A stretch of DNA of 57,460 bases from Entophlyctis helioformis (taxonomy: Eukaryota; Chytridiomycota; Chytridiomycetes; Chytridiales; Chytriomycetaceae), in assembly GCA_025526915.1 (NCBI GenBank), contig JAHLKH010000178.1, forward strand, positions 1-57,460, read 5' to 3'. Under the pieces are notes generated by a model that worked only from the letters and a program-made list of their open reading frames with translations, was not told the DNA's origin and did no database searches. Positions 51,301 to 57,460 of this stretch are shown piece after piece; the first letter of the stretch is position 1; each line of letters opens with the position of its first letter. The translations under genes and the position numbers were made by a program.

Positions 51301-53377
51301 CCGTCACGCCGGCATCCGCGAGAATGAACCGGATGCGCTCGGCTGGGAACTTGGAGTCGAGCGGCACAATCGTCGCGCCGGTCTTGAGCACAGCGAGCAG
51401 TGCAAGCGGGAACTCGAGGCATCGCTGCATGATCACTGCGACGCGCGAGCAAACACCAATGCCGCCAAGTGCACGATCTGGTTGGCAAGCAGAGTGCCGC
51501 ACTTGTCCAGTTCGCCATACGTGATCGACTCGTCGCCGTACTCGACGGCCGTCCAGTCGGGATGCTCGGCAACGCGTGCCTCGAAGCCGTGGTGCACTGC
51601 CTCGTACGGCAGATCCACAAGTGGTCCGAAGCTGTGTGCGTCGAGCAGCTGCATCTGAGCAGGCGACAGATCCCACAGCGACTCGATCGATGACTTGGAT
51701 GCGACTGCGGCTGCAAGCTGGCCGACAGTGAAGTCAAACTCGGCCAGGATCGACGACGCCTGCGTTTGCGACAGCTTCGAGAAGTCGAATGTGGCTTCAA
51801 GAATCATACCACTTGAATGCGGATAAATAGTGATCTCAAAGTCGTACGCCAATGAACGCGACGATTCTTGCGATTCAACTTGGCTGAACGGCAGCTGTGC
51901 ACCGGCATCGCCTGACAGACGGTCGTCTTCTGGCAGGTTCTCAAACACAAACAGTGTCTGGAACAGCTTGGCGTCCGATGCGAGGCTGCTCCACTTGTGC
52001 ACGTCGATCAGACCCGTGTGCGAGTGTGGCAGCATCTGTCCGTGGTCCGACTGCACGGCACGAAGGACATCGGAGGCATCAGTGGCGTCCGAGTCGATGC
52101 GCACTCTGCACGGCACGGTGTTGATCATGGCTCCAACAATGCTGCAGTCAAGGATGCATGTGCGAGTGTCAGTCATTGGCTATGTACACACCAACAACAA
52201 GCAGCAACGACAGCATCCAACTCACCGATCGGCACCAGCAACGGGAATCTCACGGCCAGACAGCACCTGGCCAAACACGATGTCGCTGGATCGCGTGTAC
52301 TTGCGCAGCGTCATGGCCCATGCTGCCTTGAGGAACACGGCGACCGTGACGCCTGCCGCCTTGCACTCCGCCTGCATCTGCGGCATCGGCAGGCTGCACT
52401 CGAGCGACAGCGGCTTGTCTTCGGAGGCGTCCTCAGAGTCCCACTTGCCAAGCAACAGTGGCTCGGCTGGTGCGACACCAGCAAGGTACTCGCGCCAGAA
52501 CGACTCGGCGTCTTTTGTGAAAGCAGGATGCTCCCTGACTTCAAAGAGCGTGCGCCAGATCGGCAGGCCAGGCGGAACAGCAGCATCGGCATCGGCCGGC
52601 TCGAAGGCCTCGAAAGTGCGACCAGAGGCGAGCGTGACGAGACAGTCGACAATGGCATCAAAGGCAGCGTTTCCGCTGGCATGCACGGCCCCGGCCGCCT
52701 TGAGTCGCTCAGACACGGCGTGGAGCAGCTCGGTGTGGCTGAACGCGAGCTCGTCAAACTCGCCGACGTGCTTGGATGCGGTCATGTCAATGTGGTGGTG
52801 CACAGATTCGGGAAAGGCAGGCGGCACACACCTTGGCAGCATCAGCGAGGGCCGAGTGGGGGTCAGCTGCGACGCACTGGGTGCCAGACAGCGAGTTGTT
52901 GCTGGCCAGGCTGGCTGGCACGGCGTTGGTGTCGCTGGCCCGAGTGCGGGCGAGGCCGTCACGGACAAGCCGGTGGGTCTCAGCGGGGCCAAGAGCGAAT
53001 GCGCCAGATTCGGCCTCAGCAGGTTCACAACCAGCAGGCGGCAGAGGAACAACGGTGCACTTGGCACGCACAGCGGCTAGAGCCGCGACGGCCATGGCGG
53101 TCGAGCCGTCGGCGCAGATGGCCAGAGGAAGGCGGCGAGGATCCTGGGCAAGGGCAGCGGATGCATTCACTGCATTCACTGCATTCAGGTCAAGCAAAGG
53201 AGCCAAAGCACGGGCACAAGCCTCGAGCTGGCCGAACGTGAGGCTGTCGCCGCTGGCCTTGCAGACAACCGCGACGGCGTTGGGGTCGCGGGTGGCGAGA
53301 ATGTCGCTCGTGCTAAGGCCGTTGTTGGTAATAATATCGTTCATGCTGACGTCGTTGTTGGCAAGAGAAGCGTTCAT
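32551..53377 (-). CDS. Six-module nonribosomal peptide synthetase with FSH1-type terminal hydrolase
   Basis: A ~20.8-kb gene reading from ATG 53377 to a stop at 32551-32553. Order: degenerate adenylation fragment; six C-A-T modules; serine hydrolase. C domains carry HHTLYDG and end VAGADR|IVGAMINTVP across an 84-bp intron repeated in every module. A domains carry SGSTGNPKG or SGTTGLPKG, YGPSE or YGATE, TGDLGR or TGDIGR, and NGK near the end. T domains carry FFALGGDS, except the last, which has FFALGGNS. Three modules (2, 3, 4) form a second A-domain class with an extra intron before the T domain. The hydrolase uses GFSQGA and GHDIP. Several single-base indels interrupt the frame, concentrated in module 4. 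The product would be a peptide of up to six residues; substrates are not predicted. Large NRPSs are uncommon in chytrids. There is no sign of a separate thioesterase or epimerase. Confidence 0.88.
33400..36700 (-). other. NRPS module 6 (C-A-T, class alpha)
   Basis: C-domain intron 35640-35723. The A domain has FDVCQWEVW and YGPSE. The terminal carrier domain is divergent from the others (LGGNSLNAIALVRKIQ instead of LGGDSISAIKTATACQ), as expected for the carrier that feeds the release domain. Confidence 0.85.
36700..40020 (-). other. NRPS module 5 (C-A-T, class alpha, distinct A core)
   Basis: C-domain intron 38930-39013. The A domain is almost identical to that of module 6 except between about 37.38 and 37.86 kb, where the substrate-binding core differs (FDGCQCEIW instead of FDVCQWEVW). 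There is no pre-T intron. The C domain needs single-base corrections near 39265 and 39470. Confidence 0.8.
40020..43300 (-). other. NRPS module 4 (C-A-T, class beta, many small indels)
   Basis: Aligns with modules 2 and 3 but carries many one- to few-base indels across its A domain, for example near 40400, 40575, 40755, 40855, 41555 and 41850. C-domain intron 42228-42311. The pre-T intron is present around 40210-40325 with a small length change. The T domain (LGGDS) is intact. Confidence 0.75.
43300..46600 (-). other. NRPS module 3 (C-A-T, class beta)
   Basis: Nearly identical to module 2 at the DNA level. C-domain intron 45542-45625; pre-T intron 43525-43620. The A domain reads through without frame breaks from 45576 to 43606. 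Missing bases in the C domain lie near 45880-45885. Confidence 0.8.
46600..49850 (-). other. NRPS module 2 (C-A-T, class beta)
   Basis: The C domain has HHTLYDG and intron 48859-48942. The A domain is class beta: SGTTGLPKG, VDSSLHDIL at the first specificity residues, YSDYGATE. The second intron, 46842-46937, separates NGK from ADKKALAAMD before the T domain. One or two indels in the C domain (near 49528 and 49690) break the frame. Confidence 0.8.
49850..53377 (-). other. NRPS loading region and module 1 (A-fragment, truncated C, A, T)
   Basis: 53377-52600 resembles an adenylation N-lobe: SLTFGQLEACARAL and TAMAVAALAAVRAKCTVVPL, then, after an inferred intron near 52725-52790, AFSHTELLHAV and AAFDAIVDCLV. 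The nucleotide-binding A3 loop (SGTTGxPKG) is absent. It passes into the C-terminal half of a condensation domain (ESFWREYLAG) with no HHxxxDG. Intron 52142-52225 follows. The A domain (51.7-50.15 kb) is class alpha with SGSTGNPKG and FDMCQWEVW; frame breaks lie near 51265 and 51472. The T domain (about 50.1-49.95 kb) has LGGDS. Confidence 0.75.
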
Positions 53378-53698
53378 GTTGACGTCGTATGGGGCAAGAT
53401 CGCAAGCAGGCGGCGTCGTGTTTTGTTTTCGCGCTTGTCATTGCCACCGTGCACAGCCCCCGATTCAAAGTGCACGCCGTTGTCATTGCCACCCTTCACT
53501 GCCCTGCAGACCTGTTGCCCAACGCCGCTGTCATTGCCACGGTCACGTGACGCCAGTAGATGCACGTGGCCGGCAACACCAACTGCACGCCTTGCAGGTG
53601 CCATGGACCTGGCGGCAAGAAGCGGACGCTGGGGTCGTGGAGTGGCTGGCTGCCATGCTTTGGCTGGTGACTGGCGGGAGTGTGTGTTGGACGATTGA
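53378..53698 (-). promoter_or_regulatory. NRPS upstream region with direct repeats and an E-box palindrome
   Basis: GTCATTGCCAC recurs at about 53437, 53482 and 53530 with 45-48-bp spacing, and a TCACGTGA palindrome follows at 53543-53550. The repeats lie 60-165 bp upstream of the NRPS ATG, a plausible place for pathway-specific regulator sites. No regulator gene is seen nearby. Confidence 0.5.
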
Positions 53699-53876
53699 CT
53701 AGTTGTGCTCTCTCTTTTTCTTTAGAAATGAACAGTGTTTAGTATCAGGATTGCCCATTGCGGCTTCAGGATATGCGAAACCATTCACTCGGCTGGATGG
53801 ACTGTATTGGTGCATTGGATGTCGCAACACTGCGATCCGACTACCATCAGGTGTCGGCACATGGCCAAGATGCAGA

Positions 53877-54750
53877 CTATGCAGCCGGCAGGCTGTTGAT
53901 GCAAGCGCCAATGACATCCCTCTGCTGCACAATGCCAGTAAGTCGGCCGCCGTCCACGACCCCCACGTGGTGGTGGTGTCTATCGACCATGTCACGCACT
54001 GCATCCAGCGCGCTCGTGTCCTTGGTCACCGTCGCGGGTGTGAGTCCCTTGGACTGCGTCGTCTTGAGACACTCGAGCACAGGACGCGACAGATCGGCCA
54101 GGATGCCCTTGAGCGTCGTGGACTCGCTGACCTCGAGCGACACGCCGTGACTGCGCAGGTTCTTGGCCGAGATGGCGGCCACAACCGACCCGGACTCATC
54201 GACGACGGATGCAGACGAGACGCCGCTCGGCACAAGGTGGCGGACTGCCGCAAGGCGGTGTGCGACTCGCGGATGCTGATGTGCGCATGCTGGCTGAGGA
54301 TGGCCGACACTGGCGTGGCGTGGATGTCAATGGTGTATGCGGGAGAGTGCTGGTGGTGTCGGTGAAGCGCAGAGTGTCCGACTGGCCGAGCAGGATGGAC
54401 GGGTGGGTTCTGGAGGTGTCTGTGACAAGCACTCGGTGACGGCACGACGCGAACGTCTTGAGCGTCTGTGTGGTGGCACGCGATGGGCGAGCATGGACAC
54501 ATGCAAAGACAGCGACAGCTACAGAGACACACGCCGCCAGCAACGAGTCCCTCCAGTCCCACTCACACACCATGCACGGCTCGTCGTCGGGGTCGAGGGC
54601 TGCTGCTGGTCGTGGCGATATGTCTGCTGTGGAATGGAAGCCACGGACGATCGCAACTGAAAGCCAGACCCGCCCCATCGCGACTGAATGCCAGACTCGT
54701 GACATGGCCAGTGTCAGTGATGCTCGGATCGCTGGGTCTGAACCGTGCAA
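53877..54750 (-). CDS. CBS-domain protein
   Basis: At least two CBS (Bateman) domains are visible, suggesting adenine-nucleotide sensing of the kind seen in AMPK-gamma/Snf4 or Sds23. Segments in order: DSLLAACVSVAV and CRHRVLVTDTS with SILLGQSDTLRF (first CBS); IDIHATPVSAIL and HISIRESHTAL, then VPSGVSSASVVDESG (second); and HHHHVGVVDGGRLTGIVQQRDVI at the end. Two single-base corrections, near 54345 and 54245, are needed to join them. The stop is at 53877. The start is unclear, and its 5' part overlaps the 3' end of the WD40 reading frame, so one of the two gene ends is wrong or the genes are damaged. I cannot choose among CBS subfamilies. Confidence 0.55.
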
Positions 54751-55516
54751 CGGCCCTGGTCACAAACCGCCAATCAAACAACACAGCGTCTGGATGATCG
54801 CCCGCAATAGCAATGTGCGCAGGAAACGCCTGGCTCATGGTGACGCAGTTGAGCGACTGTCCAAACCGGATAAACGGCATGCATGATCCGTCGCGAGTGC
54901 ATTCATGCCGCTGACGCAAGTCGTATTGATGCACGGTGCCGTCTTCGGAGCATGCCCATAGCAGATGCGGGTTGCCTGGCTCAAGTGCGAGACGTTTGGC
55001 ACGATCGGTGAAGCAGGCGAGTGTCGAGCGGGGCTTGGGGCTGGCAGATCCGAGAGACCAATGCACGTCAAAGATGCGGACACGGCCGTCACCTGCTGCT
55101 GAAGCGATGACCGAGTTGGCGGTCAACGGCATGAACATGGCCGAGAAGATGTTGGCGCTGTGGCTGGTGGGTAAGCTGGACACGAGCCTGAACGGGCAGT
55201 TGATGGTCTGTGGCGAGAGAGTGCTGTCGCAGGCTGCTGGACGCAAGCGGTCTTGACGGTGATGCACCATGTGGCGAGTGTGTCGATGGCGGCGGGTTGA
55301 AGGCGGGGTTGCTGCTGCAAGGGACGCAGCGCCAGATGGCGAAGTGCAGGCCGTCAGAGCCAGGCGGCCAGCCAGCCAGCCAGCCAGCAGGTCGCCGTCC
55401 TCGGACCAGGCGAGCGAGTTGGCGCAGCCAGTGTGGGCGGGCAGCACCTGCGAGAGCGTCATGGCGGCGAGCACGGCCCGCGAGTCGGTCACGGCCCGCT
55501 GGAAGACTGCAGGCAC
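54563..55516 (-). CDS. WDTC1/DCAF8-like WD40 protein (frame-disrupted)
   Basis: Candidate DDB1-CUL4 substrate receptor. The fragment starts around AVFQRAVTDSRAVL and LPAHTGCANSLAW (WDTC1 has GHSGCVNCLEW). It continues HSANIFSAMFMPL, SAAGDGRVRIFDV, DRAKRLALEPGNPHLLWACSEDG and VHQYDLR, all in the order found in WDTC1. A CTGG tandem run at about 55370-55395 shifts the frame exactly where the SGSDD turn of the first blade should be; the neighbouring frame supplies LHFAIWRC. No ATG begins this frame, so a 5' exon may be missing. The 3' end collides with the CBS gene. No TPR region like that of WDTC1 is visible. Confidence 0.6.
   Translation of the reverse strand: MPAVFQRAVTDSRAVLAAMTLSQVLPAHTGCANSLAWSEDGDLLAGWLAGRLALTACTSPSGAASLAAATPPSTRRHRHTRHMVHHRQDRLRPAACDSTLSPQTINCPFRLVSSLPTSHSANIFSAMFMPLTANSVIASAAGDGRVRIFDVHWSLGSASPKPRSTLACFTDRAKRLALEPGNPHLLWACSEDGTVHQYDLRQRHECTRDGSCMPFIRFGQSLNCVTMSQAFPAHIAIAGDHPDAVLFDWRFVTRAVARFRPSDPSITDTGHVTSLAFSRDGAGLAFSCDRPWLPFHSRHIATTSSSPRPRRRAVHGV
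55368..55398. repeat. CAGC/CTGG tetranucleotide tract
   Basis: A tandem CAGC run lies inside the WD40 gene and coincides with a reading-frame break. Confidence 0.7.
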
Positions 55517-55729
55517 AGAGGACGATGGAGGAGCCGCCTGGCGAGCAGCAAGCAGGGCGTGGCTGCTGCCGTGTGTGTGGTTGCTTTCTGCGCAGGCGTG
55601 CTGCCGAGTGTGTCCATGCTGCGGCTGCTGCCTGTGTCGTTGTTGGTCGCTGTTGTCGCTGTGATCTTGGCAAGATCAGTCGCATTGGCTGCAGCAGGCA
55701 CGCGTGCGAGTGCACGGCGGTCGTTGTGG

Positions 55730-56150
55730 CGCGGCTGGCAGACATCGCAGCAGAAGAAGCAACAGCCACGGCAAGCACCTGCCGCACATCCACATGCAGC
55801 CGCGTGTGTGTCATGAACCGCCCGCACTCTGCCCATCCATCGCCATCTGCTCCTGCGTCGTCAGCCAGATACGCAGGCATTGTCCCATCCACCACAAGCA
55901 GCACGCTGTAGAATGCCTGTCACACAGACACTGCCATCACGAGCACATCGCCGCTCTGCAGCAGCAGTCTCGCAGGCACCTCGTCGCGCGTCTCGCATCC
56001 AAACAGCAGCACGCAGTCCAGCCCCACAGAGACACTGACGAGCAGGCTGTCCATGTCGATCTCGCTGAGGTCCTGGTTCGCCATGAGAGCGTCGCCAGGA
56101 TGGCACAGGCTGACGATGCCTGCTTCTGGTCGCCATGGGTCGGCTGTGCA
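55730..56150 (-). pseudogene. ALKBH1: ALKBH1-like dioxygenase remnant lacking cofactor ligands
   Basis: The C-terminal half of an AlkB-family Fe(II)/2-oxoglutarate dioxygenase closest to ALKBH1: RPEAGIVSL, then DLSEID, SVSVGLDCVLLFG, RDEVPARLLLQSGDVLVM, and the family's C-terminal RQVL. ALKBH1 acts on modified tRNA and DNA bases. Aligned with ALKBH1, the first iron His of HxD is Asn (NQD), the second His is Tyr, and the 2-oxoglutarate Arg is Leu. An in-frame TGA lies between SGDVLVMAVSV and QAFYSVL. The N-terminal half is missing and a retroelement LTR lies directly upstream. It is not expected to be an active enzyme. An intron acceptor just upstream (CACAG at about 56145) could mean the insertion is intronic. 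Confidence 0.65.
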
Positions 56151-56301
56151 TCCAGTAATCAACGATCTTAGCTCAGGTAAGGAGGGATCAGACCGCAGGA
56201 AGATAGCTTAATTCTAGGGAAAGGACGCAAGAGCCACAATGCAAGGCCACAGATCCCAGTCACATGATCTTGGCTGTGGAATACAACGAGAAGCGTTGAC
56301 A
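56145..56301 (-). repeat. Candidate 3' LTR of a Ty3/gypsy element
   Basis: A purine-rich tract AGGAAAAGGAGG (minus strand, 56313-56302) is followed at once by TGTCAACG at 56301, the usual arrangement of polypurine tract and LTR start. The far end is placed near 56145-56160 by an imperfect inverted repeat (CGTTGA) or a terminal ACA. The other LTR is outside the window, so length is approximate. Confidence 0.5.
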
Positions 56302-56372
56302 CCTCCTTTTCCTGGGTGCCATGGAACCAACTGAGACATACTTCGGCACTCAAAATGCCGATAAAACCGAGA

Positions 56373-57460
56373 TTACGAGCCTGGTATACGTGCCTGGCGC
56401 TCGGGATGGACTCGCGGACTACGGCGCAGGGACGGAACAGCTACTGGAACTCCCAAGCGCGGGGCGGACTTGCCGAGATCTGAGACCTGGAGGCCATCAG
56501 CCGGCTCGAAGACGGCAGACGGGACCGTGGATGATGTTGACCCCGTGTCGACGGTTGAGGACCCACTCGACTCTGAAGGCCTTGAACAGAAAGAACAGCG
56601 GGAAGCAGAATGAGCGGCGGAGACTTGCCAAGAACCGCGGCCCAGATCCGGTCCCCGAAGGACGTATTTCCACATGCGTTGGACATGCACGACTTGTGGA
56701 GCGCGCTTGATGGGCTTGCCGTCTTCCTGGCATTTGGACACCTGGTAGTTGACGTCGCTGAGTTTCTTGGTGACGCGGTACGGCTGATCGTAGTGGAACA
56801 GCAGCTTCTGGGGCTCGCCAGGCTTGCCCTTTCTCGGCGTCCAGACCCGGACAAGGCTGCCAATCTCAAAGTCGACCGCTGTCTTGTCTGCGTCGTAATG
56901 CTTGGCGGCTTCCCTGGACTTCTCCAGGAGGTACGCGGCCATGAGGCTTCGGGTTGTAACGAGCTCCTTGAGCATGTGTAGACGGTGGCTATGCGATGCT
57001 GCCTCTGCGACGAAATCACCCTCCTTCCCCTCCAGCAGCGTGTAGCGGCGGGGGTTGTAGCCATGAAGGAGGAAGAACGGAGTGTACTGAGTGGACGCGT
57101 GGACAGACATGTTATAGGACGCGATCGCGGATGCGACAGGGCCTTCCCATGCTGCAAAGTCGCCTTGGGTGTACAAGCTGACCACGTCCTTGAGGAATTT
57201 GGTGAACCGCTCTGTTGCGTTGACCGACTGGTGGTGGTATGCGGTGGAGAACCGTTGGTCGACTTGCAGGATCTCTGCCAAGGCCCTTGTGAGCTCGGCC
57301 GTGTTCTCTGAGCCCTGATCAGAGATGAGGACTTGAGGTGGCCCAAAGCGAAGGACGACACCATAGTACAACGCGTAGCAGCACGTCAGAGCCGTCTTGT
57401 CTGGTATTGGGATCGCAATCTTGTACTTGGTCAGGTGGTCTGCCACAACGAGGACGTAGA
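56373..57460 (-). CDS. Ty3/gypsy retrotransposon integrase, Pol C-terminus (5' partial)
   Basis: The frame is open to the window end. It begins within the integrase catalytic core: ADHLTKYKIAIPIPDKT (first Asp), LISDQGSENT (second Asp), and YHHQSVNATERFTKFL (Glu). Further on, FHYDQPYRVTKKLSDVNYQV is the GPY/F-type C-terminal segment of Metaviridae integrases. An HMLKELVTTRSL helical linker lies between. The tail is Ser/Pro-rich and ends at a stop 56373-56375, 60 bp before the polypurine tract. Reverse transcriptase and RNase H would lie beyond the window. The frame is intact, so the copy may be recent. Confidence 0.9.
   Translation of the reverse strand, partial: YVLVVADHLTKYKIAIPIPDKTALTCCYALYYGVVLRFGPPQVLISDQGSENTAELTRALAEILQVDQRFSTAYHHQSVNATERFTKFLKDVVSLYTQGDFAAWEGPVASAIASYNMSVHASTQYTPFFLLHGYNPRRYTLLEGKEGDFVAEAASHSHRLHMLKELVTTRSLMAAYLLEKSREAAKHYDADKTAVDFEIGSLVRVWTPRKGKPGEPQKLLFHYDQPYRVTKKLSDVNYQVSKCQEDGKPIKRAPQVVHVQRMWKYVLRGPDLGRGSWQVSAAHSASRCSFCSRPSESSGSSTVDTGSTSSTVPSAVFEPADGLQVSDLGKSAPRLGVPVAVPSLRRSPRVHPERQARIPGS

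Larger units (their letters stand above)
33400..52230. repeat. Six tandem ~3.3-kb NRPS units
   Basis: Equivalent points just downstream of the C-domain intron recur at 35674, 38964, 42262, 45576, 48893 and 52176, giving spacings of 3290, 3298, 3314, 3317 and 3283 bp. Long stretches, including introns, are identical between units. The antisense ORFs of several hundred codons on the plus strand are shadows of this array. Confidence 0.92.

Noticed and set aside
35640..52225. Regularly spaced identical segments considered as a CRISPR array or rDNA-type repeat
   Set aside because: The period is 3.3 kb and the repeats encode NRPS modules; there are no short repeat-spacer units.
55880..55950. In-frame TGA in the ALKBH1-like remnant read as selenocysteine or recoded codon
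   Set aside because: No SECIS-like evidence, fungi generally lack selenocysteine machinery, and the aligned residue in ALKBH1 is not Cys.

Overview
The window reads as nuclear DNA of a flagellated, early-diverging fungus, most likely a chytrid. Genes carry many short GT-AG introns (about 45-300 bp), coding DNA is GC-rich, and the standard genetic code is used. A fungal-style neurofibromin and F-box protein sit beside CC2D2A, a ciliary transition-zone protein that only zoospore-forming fungi should retain. The species is inference. Many genes need a one-base correction, often inside a G or C run, to stay in frame. I read most of these as assembly indels rather than decay.

Layout. 1-5986 (+): neurofibromin-type RasGAP, cut by the window start. 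6180-8653 (-): ARID-domain protein. 9343-13390 (+): CC2D2A homologue. 13478-15343 (-): F-box protein. 16491-23389 (-): a roughly 19-exon gene whose N-terminus is a complete XPG/FEN1-type nuclease domain and whose C-terminus is a Fanzor (eukaryotic TnpB-like) RuvC nuclease with its zinc ribbon. 24265-26082 (+): an unrecognised gene sharing a divergent, repeat-bearing promoter region with it. 26291-27170 (-): STYX-type dual-specificity phosphatase. 27388-27469 (+): tRNA-Leu(AAG).

27944-32453 (+) is a full-length ABCC (MRP-type) transporter. It converges on 32551-53377 (-), a giant nonribosomal peptide synthetase (NRPS) made of six C-A-T modules. The modules are a recent tandem array of about 3.3-kb units, each carrying the same intron. 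A degenerate adenylation fragment precedes the array and an FSH1-type serine hydrolase ends it as a candidate release domain. The neighbouring transporter may export the product (inference from position only).

53877-56150 (-) holds a CBS-domain gene, a WDTC1/DCAF8-like WD40 gene and an ALKBH1-like remnant that has lost its iron and 2-oxoglutarate ligands. A Ty3/gypsy retroelement (56145-57460, -) abuts that remnant and runs off the window.

The most unusual object is the double-nuclease gene at 16.5-23.4 kb with its divergent partner. The NRPS array is second, because it shows module duplication, gene conversion and substrate-subdomain replacement in near-identical DNA.
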